From NCBI RefSeq assembly GCF_004217115.1, contig NZ_SHKN01000004.1, positions 145,650-209,649 of the forward strand: DNA of 64,000 bases. The letters are read 5' to 3'. Of the stretch, positions 45,162 through 54,686 are shown one piece after another. The notes beneath the pieces were generated by a model, which was given only the letters and a program-made list of their open reading frames with translations, was not told the DNA's origin and did not search any database. Origin of the DNA: Ancylomarina subtilis (GTDB taxonomy: Bacteria; Bacteroidota; Bacteroidia; Bacteroidales; Marinifilaceae). Each line of letters begins with the position of its first letter. Positions within the stretch are counted from its first letter, which is position 1. A program made the translations under genes and the position numbers.

Positions 45162-47396
45162 ATGAAACGATTATATAGCATCTTTATATTTCTACTAGTC
45201 TACTCAACGAACTTTGCTCAATATGTAGAATATGTCAATCCCTTTATTGGCTCCAGTAATTTTGGCACAACCAATCCTGGCGCACTCCTTCCAAGAGGTA
45301 TGGTTTCTGTGACGCCATTCAATGTAAGTGGCTCCGATATCAATTCTTTTGATAAGGACTCTCGTTGGTGGTCCACCCCCTACTCTTCGGACAATACGTA
45401 TCTCACCGGCTTTTCTCATGTCAACCTAAGTGGAGTTGGCTGTCCTGATTTGGGAGTCATTATACTGATGCCAACCACAGGGCCAGTTAAGGCTGATCCC
45501 AAAGAATACGGATCGATCATGGGTGAACAAAATGCAAAACCTGGATATTACCAAACCCAGCTCAAAAAATACAATATAAAAGCTGAAGTCAGTGCCACAC
45601 AAAGAACAGGGATCAGTCGATACACTTTTCCAAAAGGCAAATCAAATATTCTCCTGAATTTGGGATTAGGATTAACCAATGAAACTGGAGCAAGCCTTCG
45701 TATTGTGAACAATCAGGAAATTGAAGGCTCAAGAATGACCGGAAGTTTTTGTTATAATGATGGTTCTGAACGTTTGGTTTATTTTGTTGCACGGTTCAAT
45801 AAACCTGCTTCAGAATTCGGAGCTTGGAAAAAGATGCCCGAAATGCAAGCTGAAGCTGCATGGAGCAAAACAAGTGGCAAGTACAAATACTACAAAAACT
45901 TCATGCAGACAATGAATGGCCGTGATATTGGCACCTATTTTACCTTCAATACAGAAGCCAATGAAACCATAATCGTCGAAGTTGGTGTTTCCTATGTTAG
46001 CATCGAAAATGCCAGACTAAATCTGGAAGCTGAATCCAACCATTTTGATTTTGAAAAAACAAAACTCGAAGCTTCTGAAGATTGGAATCAAATTCTATCC
46101 CGCATCAAGGTAGAAGGAGGAACTGACGACCAAAAACGTATTTTTTATACGGCTCTATATCACACACAGATTCATCCCAACATCATCAACGATGTGAATG
46201 GGCAATATCCAGCCATGGAATCATTCGAAATAAAAGAATCAAAAGATTGTAACCGATATACCGTTTTCTCCTTGTGGGACACTTATCGCAATTACCATCC
46301 CTTAATGGCTTTGATTTATCCCAATGAACAGTTGGATATGGTTCGTTCTATGATCGACATGTATAAAGAAAGTGGCTGGCTACCTAAATGGGAGCTAAAC
46401 AGCCGTGAAACCCATGTGATGGAAGGTGATCCTGCAATCCCCGTTATTGTTGATACTTACATGCGTGGATTAAAAGATTTTGATGTGGAAACGGCTTATG
46501 AAGCTATGTACAAATCAGCAACTACTGAAGGTTCTAAAAATAAATTAAGGCCTGATATTGATCATTATCTTTCACATGGCTACGTCCCATTGCAAGAAGA
46601 ATTTGACAATTCCGTTTCACATGCACTTGAGTATTACATTGCTGATTGGAATTTGGCTCAATTTGCCAAAGATTTGGGTAAAACAAATGATTACAAAAAA
46701 TTCTTAAAACAGTCTCAAGGGTATAAATCTTACTTCGACAAAGAAACGGGCTTACTCCGACCAAAATTGGAGAATGGGCAATTTTTGAAAAACTTCAATC
46801 CCGATGAGGGTGAGAACTTTGCGCCTTCTCCAGGATTTCATGAAGGTACTGCCTGGCAATATGCCTTTTGTGTCCCTCACGATATTAAAGGTTTAAGCAA
46901 ACTAATGGGGGGCAATAAATCTTTCATCAATAAGCTTCAATCTGTTTTCGACAACAACAAATTCGATATGGCTAATGAACCTGATATTCATTACCCCTAT
47001 TTATTCAATTTTGTGAAAGGAGAAGAGTGGCGATCACAAAAAGCAGTCAGAAACCTTATAAACACTTATTATAAAAATTCACCTGATGGAATCCCCGGAA
47101 ACGACGATTGTGGAACGCTATCGGCTTGGCTTATTTATAGCATGATGGGCTTCTACCCTGTTTGTCCGGGAAATCCCGATTATGCGCTTGTTAGTCCTGT
47201 GTTCGATAAAATTACCATTCAACTTGATCCCAACTATTACTCGGGAGACAAATTTGAAATAGTCAATCATAAAGCCAACACAACTGACTATTTGATTCAT
47301 AAAATCATGTGGAATGACCGAAAATACGATTCCTATTTTATCAATCACAATACAATTACCAAAGGAGGAAAACTGGAATTCTTTCTAAAGAAATAA
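45162..47396 (+). CDS. GH92 alpha-mannosidase-like enzyme, divergent (third of four)
   Basis: A 744-residue GH92 protein with a type I signal peptide (ending NFAQY). N-domain: YVNPFIGSSNFGTTNPGALL and GFSHVNLSGVGCPDLGV. Catalytic domain: FSLWDTYRNYHPLM, FHEGTAWQYAF (acid Glu), ANEPDIHYPYLFNFVKGEEW, and GIPGNDDCGTLSAWLIYSMMG, where the usual GQMSAW is GTLSAW. This pattern marks a separate GH92 subgroup from the other three copies. It begins 5 bases after GH97 and is followed by an MFS carrier after 32 bases. Linkage specificity is unknown; differing copies probably cover alpha-1,2, alpha-1,3 and alpha-1,6 bonds. Confidence 0.93.
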   Translation: MKRLYSIFIFLLVYSTNFAQYVEYVNPFIGSSNFGTTNPGALLPRGMVSVTPFNVSGSDINSFDKDSRWWSTPYSSDNTYLTGFSHVNLSGVGCPDLGVIILMPTTGPVKADPKEYGSIMGEQNAKPGYYQTQLKKYNIKAEVSATQRTGISRYTFPKGKSNILLNLGLGLTNETGASLRIVNNQEIEGSRMTGSFCYNDGSERLVYFVARFNKPASEFGAWKKMPEMQAEAAWSKTSGKYKYYKNFMQTMNGRDIGTYFTFNTEANETIIVEVGVSYVSIENARLNLEAESNHFDFEKTKLEASEDWNQILSRIKVEGGTDDQKRIFYTALYHTQIHPNIINDVNGQYPAMESFEIKESKDCNRYTVFSLWDTYRNYHPLMALIYPNEQLDMVRSMIDMYKESGWLPKWELNSRETHVMEGDPAIPVIVDTYMRGLKDFDVETAYEAMYKSATTEGSKNKLRPDIDHYLSHGYVPLQEEFDNSVSHALEYYIADWNLAQFAKDLGKTNDYKKFLKQSQGYKSYFDKETGLLRPKLENGQFLKNFNPDEGENFAPSPGFHEGTAWQYAFCVPHDIKGLSKLMGGNKSFINKLQSVFDNNKFDMANEPDIHYPYLFNFVKGEEWRSQKAVRNLINTYYKNSPDGIPGNDDCGTLSAWLIYSMMGFYPVCPGNPDYALVSPVFDKITIQLDPNYYSGDKFEIVNHKANTTDYLIHKIMWNDRKYDSYFINHNTITKGGKLEFFLKK

Positions 47397-47428
47397 ATCA
47401 GAATCCGATAAAACACTATAAAAAGCAA

Positions 47429-48709
47429 ATGTCATCTACTAAAACCAAACAAAAACACCCGGCCACCTGGATTCCAACAGCCTATTTTGCAATGGGACTT
47501 CCTTTTGTTGCCATTGCACAAGCCTCAGTACTCATGTTCAAAAGCTTTGAGGTTTCCGATTCTCTGATTGCATTCTGGACCTCACTCATCATGCTCCCCT
47601 GGACATTAAAACCCCTTTGGAGCCCTATTTTGGAGATGTTTAAAACAAAAAAGCATTTTGTAGTCGCAACGCAACTCGTGACCGGAATTACGTTTGCCTT
47701 AGTCGCAATTTCATTGCCTTTGGAACATTTTTTTTCCTATTCGATAGCCCTACTTGCCATAGTCGCCTTTAGTGGTGCAACCCACGATATTGCTACCGAT
47801 GGCGTCTATTTAAGTGTCCTTTCCGGTAAACTACAAGCCAAATATATTGGCTGGCAAGGTGCTTCATATAATATTGCCAAGATATTAACAGCCGGAGCTT
47901 TAGTCTATTTAGCAGGAATATTGGAAAAACATTTCGGTGTTCTACATGCCTGGATGGCTGTCATGTTAACCTATGCTCTGATCATGATCTCTCTGGCTTT
48001 GTATCATATTCGAATGCTTCCTTCAGGAGGGACCGCCTCCAGCGAAGTACAATCATTAAACGAAGGTTTTAAAACCTTATGGGATGTCATCAGAACCTTT
48101 TTCCAGAAAAAACATATCGGATGGTTTATCGCCTTCATCATTGTCTATCGTTTTGCCGAAGGTTTTGCCGTAAAAATTGCGCCACTCTTCTTCAAAGCTG
48201 CAATTTCTGAAGGGGGACTTGGGCTCAGTACATCTGATATTGGACTCATTTATGGGGTGTTCGGATCAGGAGCCTTTGTCCTTGGTTCTATTTTAGCCGG
48301 ATATTTTATCGCTGCTCGTGGTCTAAAAAAATCCTTATTTACCCTGGTGTGTGTCTTCAATATTCAGTTTGTGGTTTATGCTCTTTTAGCCATCTACCGC
48401 CCGACTAATCTATATCTTATTGGTTCAGCCGTTGTTGTCGAATACTTTGTTTACGGATTTGGTTTTGTGGGTTTAATGCTATTTATGATGCAGCAAGTTG
48501 CTCCTGGAAAATATAAGATGGCTCATTATGCCTTTGCAACAGGAATCATGAATCTGGGTTTCATGTTTCCCGGAATGCTAAGTGGCTTTATGAGTGATTG
48601 GCTGGGCTACAAGCTATTCTTCATTTGTGTTCTTGTCGCTATAATACCCGCTCTTTTCGCGGCCAAATTTGTTCCTTTTATCCATAACGATAATCCTGAT
48701 ATAGAATAA
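47429..48709 (+). CDS. MFS transporter (AmpG/PAT-like), probable Man-GlcNAc importer
   Basis: A 426-residue inner-membrane protein with about 12 membrane segments. The N-terminal [19 protein letters not shown] and [17 protein letters not shown] segments are typical of AmpG/PAT-type MFS carriers that import sugar-peptide or disaccharide units. It sits 28 bases before the GH130 phosphorylase, the arrangement expected for a carrier that brings a mannosyl-GlcNAc disaccharide to a cytoplasmic phosphorylase. The cargo is inferred from that neighbour only. Confidence 0.85.
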   Translation: MSSTKTKQKHPATWIPTAYFAMGLPFVAIAQASVLMFKSFEVSDSLIAFWTSLIMLPWTLKPLWSPILEMFKTKKHFVVATQLVTGITFALVAISLPLEHFFSYSIALLAIVAFSGATHDIATDGVYLSVLSGKLQAKYIGWQGASYNIAKILTAGALVYLAGILEKHFGVLHAWMAVMLTYALIMISLALYHIRMLPSGGTASSEVQSLNEGFKTLWDVIRTFFQKKHIGWFIAFIIVYRFAEGFAVKIAPLFFKAAISEGGLGLSTSDIGLIYGVFGSGAFVLGSILAGYFIAARGLKKSLFTLVCVFNIQFVVYALLAIYRPTNLYLIGSAVVVEYFVYGFGFVGLMLFMMQQVAPGKYKMAHYAFATGIMNLGFMFPGMLSGFMSDWLGYKLFFICVLVAIIPALFAAKFVPFIHNDNPDIE

Positions 48710-48737
48710 AATAATACAACTAAATAAAGATCTTAAA

Positions 48738-49706
48738 ATGAAATCTAAATTGATAATCCCCTGGGAAAACAGACCCGATGGCTCCAATGATATCATGTGG
48801 CGTTATTCTAAAAATCCTGTTGTTGGAAGATATGATATCCCTTCATCAAATAGCATATTTAACAGTGCTGTAGTTCCATTTGAAGACGGATTTGCCGGAG
48901 TATTCCGATGTGATAATAAATCCGTTCAGATGAACATCTTTGCAGGCTTTAGTAAGGATGGTATTCATTGGGAAATTAATCACGATCCCATCGAAATGGT
49001 CGCCGGGAACACCTCGATGATCGACTCCGATTACAAATACGATCCGCGTGTGTGTTGGATTGAAGACCGCTATTGGGTAACCTGGTGCAATGGGTATCAC
49101 GGACCAACAATTGGAATTGCCTACACTTACGATTTTAAAACATTTCATCAATGTGAAAATGCATTCTTACCATTCAACCGTAATGGGGTTTTATTTCCGG
49201 AAAAAATTGATGGTAAATATGCCATGTTAAGTCGTCCCAGCGATAATGGACATACACCTTTCGGCGACATCTACATCAGCTACAGCCCGGATATGAAATA
49301 CTGGGGCGAGCACCGCTGTGTCATGAAAGTTGCTGACTTCACTAAAAGTGCCTGGCAGTGTACAAAAATTGGAGCGGGATCTGTACCGATTAAAACCGCA
49401 GAAGGCTGGTTGCTTTTTTATCATGGGGTAATCAATACCTGTAATGGCTTTCGTTACTCAATGGGTGCAGCCTTGTTGGATCTGGAAAATCCGGACAAAG
49501 TATTGTATCGTTCGCAGGATTACTTGTTAGCACCTGCTGCTCCCTATGAGCTAGCAGGCGATGTGCCTAATGTGGTCTTCCCTTGCGCAGCACTTACTGA
49601 TGACGATAAGGTTACGGTTTATTATGGAGCTGCCGATACAGTCGTAGGCATATCCTTTGGTTACATTTCGGAAATCATCGAACATTTAAAACAAAAATCA
49701 CTTTAA
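48738..49706 (+). CDS. GH130 mannosyl-GlcNAc phosphorylase-type enzyme
   Basis: A 322-residue cytoplasmic protein (no signal peptide). GH130 enzymes cleave beta-mannosides with phosphate to give mannose-1-phosphate. Segments [74 protein letters not shown] and [13 protein letters not shown] strongly resemble what I remember of subfamily GH130_2, whose members act on Man-beta-1,4-GlcNAc and Man-beta-1,4-chitobiose of N-glycan cores. The phosphate-pocket and Asp residues ([16 protein letters not shown]) are intact. It should finish the core in the cytoplasm after MFS import. It ends the tight part of the operon; a 199-base gap with an inverted repeat follows. Confidence 0.93.
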   Translation: MKSKLIIPWENRPDGSNDIMWRYSKNPVVGRYDIPSSNSIFNSAVVPFEDGFAGVFRCDNKSVQMNIFAGFSKDGIHWEINHDPIEMVAGNTSMIDSDYKYDPRVCWIEDRYWVTWCNGYHGPTIGIAYTYDFKTFHQCENAFLPFNRNGVLFPEKIDGKYAMLSRPSDNGHTPFGDIYISYSPDMKYWGEHRCVMKVADFTKSAWQCTKIGAGSVPIKTAEGWLLFYHGVINTCNGFRYSMGAALLDLENPDKVLYRSQDYLLAPAAPYELAGDVPNVVFPCAALTDDDKVTVYYGAADTVVGISFGYISEIIEHLKQKSL

Positions 49707-49763
49707 ATTAAACATCAACTCAAACTGACTATATCAACTAGAAATTAATTCCGGTTGAATAAA

Positions 49764-49847
49764 ACCGATACAGAATTTGATAACCTTTTTAGATAATCGT
49801 TTGGCTAGTGAAAATTTTAAAATTCGGTCATTCAAATTCGTATCGGT
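49764..49847. repeat. Long inverted repeat upstream of the transglutaminase-fold gene
   Basis: ACCGATACAGAATTTGA (49764-49780) and TCAAATTCGTATCGGT (49832-49847) are complementary over 16 positions with one extra base in the left arm; the arms are 51 bases apart. It lies 59 bases before the start codon at 49906. It could be a paired operator or an RNA structure that divides the operon. Confidence 0.6.
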
Positions 49848-49905
49848 ATCCTATTATTAAAATATATTTCTCACAACCGTTTATAAAGCCATTTTAGACT
49901 GAATT

Positions 49906-52539
49906 ATGATAAAAAAATTAATATTTATCCTCCTGATTTGTATCAGTTTTTCTTGTAGCCAGGAAGAGGAACATTTCCTTAAGGATACCAATTATAGAAA
50001 CGAGATTATATCAAAATTTGAATCTCGAAAACTGATCTTTCAAAATCGTAATTCAGAATTATTGGATGTCTTTGACAAACAGCTTACTTTAAAAGAGAAA
50101 GAAGCCCTAATGTTTCTATACGCCTATATGCCGTTAAACGATTTAGCTGATTATTCGGGAAAATATTTTCTGCAACAGGTTCAATATGCTTTTAAAACCC
50201 AAAATGAATTTCCTTGGGGGAAAAAGGTCTCCGAAGATAACTTCCGCCATTTTGTATTACCCTATCGGGTCAATAACGAAAATTTAGATTCTGCCAGACT
50301 CGTATTTTTCAACGAATTAAAAGTCCGGTTAAAAGGCTTATCAATGCATGAAGCTGCCTTAGAAATCAATCACTGGTGTCACGAAAAGGTTACCTATATC
50401 GGTTCAGACATAAGAACTTCTGCCCCACTAGCTACCGTTAAAAATGCCAAAGGACGCTGTGGTGAGGAATCGACATTTACAGTTGCAGCCTACCGCGCAG
50501 CCGGCATACCTGCACGTCAGTGCTACACGCCTAGATGGGCACACTGCGACGACAACCATGCCTGGGTTGAAATCTGTGTAGATGGCGTTTGGCATTATGT
50601 AGGAGCCTGTGAGCCTGAAGCTGAATTGAATCTGGGATGGTTTTCTCAATCAGCAAAAAAAGCCATGTTGGTACATACCAAAGTTTTTGGGCAATACAAG
50701 GGGAATGAAAGAGTAAGCTATCAAACCGAAAATTTCTCAGAATTAAATTTATTGGAGAAATACACAAAAACAGAAGAAGTAACAATTCACGTACAAGATG
50801 AAAATGGTAAACCAATTTCAAATGCTGACGTGCATTATTCGGTTCTAAACTATTCTGAATTCTATCCCCTTATCACAAAAAAAACAAATACGGATGGGAT
50901 TAGTCAGTTTACAACAGGCATTGGCAGTCTTTTTATTTGGGCGAGTAAGGATGGTTTATTTGCTTTTAAGGATATCGACCTGACTCAAACAAAAACACTG
51001 AAATTAACTCTTTCAAAACAAAATTCACGTTCGAGCGAAAATTATTACTTCGATCTAAATCCATCCAAATATGGAGGTTTAAGCCGTTCGACACCACACA
51101 ATGCCGAGAATGATAAAAAACTACAGAACGAAGATAAAATTCGAAAAGCCTACGAAAACACCTTTATATCAGATGAAGCCATCAAAGAATTTGCTGCAAA
51201 ACAAAACATGGATGAGCAGCTAAGCCTGGAATATCTAAAGAAATCAAGAGGGAATTATGCTGAGATTATCAGCTTTATTAAACAAGTTCCAGCTGAAAAA
51301 AGAGACTTGATTTTCCCTTTACTTGCTGCCGTATCCGATAAGGATTTACACGATACGCCGGCATCTGTTTTCCTGGATCACATCAATAATTCGTCTCAAA
51401 AAATTACCGATAAGAATCTATTCAACCAATACGTTCTGAATCCAAGAATCAAAAATGAAATTCTATCTCCATATAAAACTTCTATTTTAAAGGATCTAAG
51501 CTCCTCTTTTAGTCAGGATTCTTCACGAAATCCGCAACAAATTGAAAAGTGGATAATCGAAAATATTCAGATTTCGGATCATGATAATTATTACAAAACT
51601 CCTTTAACACCAATAGGAAGTCTTAAGCTTAAAATTACTGACCCAAGCTCCAGAGATATTCTTTTTGTCGCAATTTGTCGCACTTATGGGATTCCTGCAC
51701 GCATAGAACCTGCAACACTCAAAGCTCAGTATTATTCAGAAAACAACTGGATAAATGTCAATTTTAACAGCAAACAGGAATCTCCCAATACCTTTGGCTA
51801 TATCAAACTTAATAACACATCAAAGGGATTCGAAATTGATCCTGAATATTATAAAAACTTCACAATTGCCCGAATTGAAAATGGTGACTATCAAAGTTTA
51901 GAATTCGATTTCATGAAAAAACTTTCAAGTTTCGATTCTAAAATTCGTTTGCAAACGGGACATTATATGCTTACAACTGCAAATCGAAAACTGAATGGTG
52001 GTGTCTTATCAAAACTCTCGTTTTTCGAAGTTAAAGCAAACACAACAACACCCGTTGATGTTGAAGTCATGAAAATATCTTTTAAGAACCAGGTTTATTG
52101 CAATTTAGATCTCAACAAAAACGAGACGCTGAAAAATTCATTTAAAGAAAAGTTTTTGATTTTAGGCTGGCTGGCACCGGATAAGGAACCCACAAAACAT
52201 GCTTTAGTCGATTTTAACAAACTGAAAGCTGAATTCGAAAACACAGACGTTTCTATTGTCTTTATAATTCCTCAAGCCAAAAAAACTGAATCTTTTGATA
52301 AACAAAATCAAAAGCTTCCCAAGCAATGTTTGTTTATTGAAAATGAAGATTTGATCACTCAATTGGAAACCAAGACAGGCCAATCCTTACAAAACGAATA
52401 TCCTGTTTTCACGATTATCAAACAAAATGGTGATGTGGTTTATCTAAACAAAGGCTATAAAATTGATATTGGACCCGAAATCCTAAATGTCATCAGAGAA
52501 CTTGATCAAACGCCAGAACATTGTCTTTTCACAAAATAA
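49906..52539 (+). CDS. Transglutaminase-fold lipoprotein with PNGase-like triad
   Basis: An 877-residue lipoprotein: signal peptide with lipobox ISFSC, then CSQEEEH, acidic enough for surface export. A transglutaminase-like core (about 140-245) has Cys185 in GRCGEEST, His218 in DDNHAWVE and an acidic partner in GACEPE (236-238). The GRCGE / DDNHAWVE / CEPE pattern resembles that of the cytoplasmic eukaryotic PNGase (Png1: GRCGEW, DHVWTE, DPCE). Next are a carboxypeptidase-like Ig domain (about 288-375), a long middle region, a second transglutaminase-like segment (about 550-660; ICRTYGIPAR, no catalytic Cys) and a thioredoxin-like C-terminal domain without CxxC. The substrate is unknown; a protease, amidase or glycopeptide hydrolase are options. 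Confidence 0.8.
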   Translation: MIKKLIFILLICISFSCSQEEEHFLKDTNYRNEIISKFESRKLIFQNRNSELLDVFDKQLTLKEKEALMFLYAYMPLNDLADYSGKYFLQQVQYAFKTQNEFPWGKKVSEDNFRHFVLPYRVNNENLDSARLVFFNELKVRLKGLSMHEAALEINHWCHEKVTYIGSDIRTSAPLATVKNAKGRCGEESTFTVAAYRAAGIPARQCYTPRWAHCDDNHAWVEICVDGVWHYVGACEPEAELNLGWFSQSAKKAMLVHTKVFGQYKGNERVSYQTENFSELNLLEKYTKTEEVTIHVQDENGKPISNADVHYSVLNYSEFYPLITKKTNTDGISQFTTGIGSLFIWASKDGLFAFKDIDLTQTKTLKLTLSKQNSRSSENYYFDLNPSKYGGLSRSTPHNAENDKKLQNEDKIRKAYENTFISDEAIKEFAAKQNMDEQLSLEYLKKSRGNYAEIISFIKQVPAEKRDLIFPLLAAVSDKDLHDTPASVFLDHINNSSQKITDKNLFNQYVLNPRIKNEILSPYKTSILKDLSSSFSQDSSRNPQQIEKWIIENIQISDHDNYYKTPLTPIGSLKLKITDPSSRDILFVAICRTYGIPARIEPATLKAQYYSENNWINVNFNSKQESPNTFGYIKLNNTSKGFEIDPEYYKNFTIARIENGDYQSLEFDFMKKLSSFDSKIRLQTGHYMLTTANRKLNGGVLSKLSFFEVKANTTTPVDVEVMKISFKNQVYCNLDLNKNETLKNSFKEKFLILGWLAPDKEPTKHALVDFNKLKAEFENTDVSIVFIIPQAKKTESFDKQNQKLPKQCLFIENEDLITQLETKTGQSLQNEYPVFTIIKQNGDVVYLNKGYKIDIGPEILNVIRELDQTPEHCLFTK

Positions 52540-52553
52540 AGCACGACATCATA

Positions 52554-53660
52554 ATGAAAAATTATATCATCTTATCAAGCCTGTTTTTACTTATATCACT
52601 ATCGTGTCAGAACAAAAAAACAAAAGAAACATCACAACTCATTGATGTTTCCAATAGCATTGTTATCCCTAAACACTACATCGTTTCTAAAACAAACGAA
52701 CCAATCGTCATTGATGGCGAAGCGAATGAATTAAGCTGGGAATCAGCTCAATTCACAAGCTCTTTTATCGATATTGAAGGGATAAAAACACCTAAATATG
52801 ATACCAAAGTAAAAATGCTTTGGGATACAAGCTACCTTTATGTCTATGCGCAAATAGAAGAACCTCATATCTGGGGAAACCTAAAACAAAGAGACACGGT
52901 TATATTCTACAATAATGATTTTGAAATCTTTATAGACCCATCCGGAACGGCAACCAATTATATTGAAATCGAGATTAATGCTCTGGGAACCGTTTGGGAT
53001 TTAGCGCTAGATAAACCTTATCGGGTTGGAGGGAAGGCCAACGACAACTGGAATATTGAGGGTTTAAAATCAGCTATTCATATTCAAGGAACTTTAAACA
53101 AAGCCAATGATACGGATACACAATGGTCTGTTGAATTTGCCATCCCTCTGCAAAAAATTGCCGATCAGAAACATCTGAATAAAAACATCCCCATTGATGG
53201 TGAGCAGTGGCGAATCAACTTCTCGCGTGTGGAATGGGAACATGATTTAATCGATGGAAAATATCAACGAAAAAAAGTAAACGAAAAGTATTTAAGCGAA
53301 TACAATTGGGTTTGGAGTCCTCAAAGAGTTATCAATATGCACGAACCTGAAAAATGGGCTTATCTCCAATTTACCAAGCAAGCAAAAACCGATTCAGTAG
53401 TATTTAATACCGATAAAGATCTTCTGGTAAAACAAATCGCCTATGCACTATTCAGGGCTATCAGATTTGGACAATTGAACGATTTATTAAAACAACCAGC
53501 AGGCTATACACAAATCCTTAATGCCAAATTTGATGAGAACAAAGTCATCAAAACCACATACAAAAAAACAAACACTGGCTTTACAGTAGAGATCAATAAT
53601 ACTGATACAAATAACACCTTCATCATAAACGAAGAAGGTGTTCTAAATTCAAAAAAATAA
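52554..53660 (+). CDS. CBM9-like carbohydrate-binding lipoprotein
   Basis: About 368 residues. The start ATG 52554 gives a lipoprotein signal (LLISLSCQNKK); the earlier frame start at 52521 overlaps the previous stop. A CBM9/DOMON-like beta sandwich spans about 40-275: PIVIDGEANELSWESAQFT, MLWDTSYLYVYAQIEEPHIW, FEIFIDPSGT and EFAIPLQKI. Comparable Bacteroidota proteins are called carbohydrate-binding family 9-like and often sit beside exo-glycosidases. No catalytic motif is seen; the conserved acidic and Trp residues (WGN, WDLA) suggest sugar binding. It follows the transglutaminase-fold gene by 14 bases and precedes ManA by 3. Confidence 0.8.
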   Translation: MKNYIILSSLFLLISLSCQNKKTKETSQLIDVSNSIVIPKHYIVSKTNEPIVIDGEANELSWESAQFTSSFIDIEGIKTPKYDTKVKMLWDTSYLYVYAQIEEPHIWGNLKQRDTVIFYNNDFEIFIDPSGTATNYIEIEINALGTVWDLALDKPYRVGGKANDNWNIEGLKSAIHIQGTLNKANDTDTQWSVEFAIPLQKIADQKHLNKNIPIDGEQWRINFSRVEWEHDLIDGKYQRKKVNEKYLSEYNWVWSPQRVINMHEPEKWAYLQFTKQAKTDSVVFNTDKDLLVKQIAYALFRAIRFGQLNDLLKQPAGYTQILNAKFDENKVIKTTYKKTNTGFTVEINNTDTNNTFIINEEGVLNSKK

Positions 53661-53663
53661 ATC

Positions 53664-54641
53664 ATGCAATTATATCCTATTAAATTCAAACCCATTCCCA
53701 AAGAAACAATCTGGGGAGGAAACAAATTGGTTTCAGTTCTCTCAAAAGATTTTCCTTCAAACAAGAAGATTGGTGAGAGCTGGGAGATTTCCGGAGTCAA
53801 AAACGACATTTCGCTTGTAAGCAATGGCGAACTAAAAGGAGAATCTCTGAACGATCTGATTCATCAATTTGGAGGTCGTCTACTTGGCAAAGAAGTTTCT
53901 GAGAGATTTGGAAAAGAGTTCCCTTTATTAATCAAATTCATCGATGCGGATGATGCACTCTCTATTCAAGTGCATCCTGATGATGAATTGGCAAAAAAAC
54001 GTCACAATTCATTTGGGAAAACAGAAATGTGGTACGTTTTAGATGCTGAGAAGGATGCCAACTTAATTGTTGGCTTTAACCAGGAAATAGATCCCAAACG
54101 CTATCAGCAAAAACTAAGTGAAGGAAAACTCGAAGAAATATTAAACCTTGAAAAAGTTCAGAATGGCTCTTGTTATTTTATTCCGGCAGGTCGCGTTCAT
54201 GCCATCGGGAAAGGCATTCTTTTAGCCGAAATACAGCAAACATCTGACATCACCTACCGCATGTACGACTGGAACCGAGTTGATAAAGAAGGGAAATCAA
54301 GAGAACTTCACACCGAATTGGCTTTGGATGCTATCGATTATAGCATGGAAGAAAACTATGCAACAAAATATGTTTCGGAAATTAATAAAACAACAGAGCT
54401 AGTGCAATGCGATTACTTTACAACCAATCAGCTAATTTTCGACAAAAATAAACGATGTAATTATTCGAATCTGGATTCATTTGTCATATATATTTGCCTG
54501 GATGGTGAATTTGAAATTAGCTGTAAGGGAAAAGAAAAAACGTCAGTAAAAAAAGGTGAAAGCATTTTAATTCCAGCTGAATTGAAAGAACTAACACTTA
54601 TTCCCTTGGGTAAGGCTGAATGTCTCGAAGTATATATTTAA
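53664..54641 (+). CDS. manA: Type I mannose-6-phosphate isomerase
   Basis: A 325-residue cytoplasmic zinc enzyme that converts mannose-6-phosphate to fructose-6-phosphate. The metal and active-site segments are present: IWGGNKL (N-terminus), SIQVHPDDELAKK (Gln, His), GKTEMWYVLDAE (Glu) and PAGRVHAIGKGILLAEIQQ (His) with TYRMYDWNR. It is the short bacterial form. The gene lies 3 bp after the CBM9 gene, placing mannose metabolism in the glycan locus. It would take mannose made by GH92/GH125 after phosphorylation by a hexose kinase such as the ROK protein at 26363. Confidence 0.95.
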   Translation: MQLYPIKFKPIPKETIWGGNKLVSVLSKDFPSNKKIGESWEISGVKNDISLVSNGELKGESLNDLIHQFGGRLLGKEVSERFGKEFPLLIKFIDADDALSIQVHPDDELAKKRHNSFGKTEMWYVLDAEKDANLIVGFNQEIDPKRYQQKLSEGKLEEILNLEKVQNGSCYFIPAGRVHAIGKGILLAEIQQTSDITYRMYDWNRVDKEGKSRELHTELALDAIDYSMEENYATKYVSEINKTTELVQCDYFTTNQLIFDKNKRCNYSNLDSFVIYICLDGEFEISCKGKEKTSVKKGESILIPAELKELTLIPLGKAECLEVYI

Positions 54642-54686
54642 ACTCTTAATTTATAAGTCCCGATACAATCGGATAAAATTATAAAA

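Noticed and set aside
53504..53824. 106-residue antisense frame over the CBM9-manA junction
   Set aside because: It spans two clear opposite-strand genes and has no recognisable domain.
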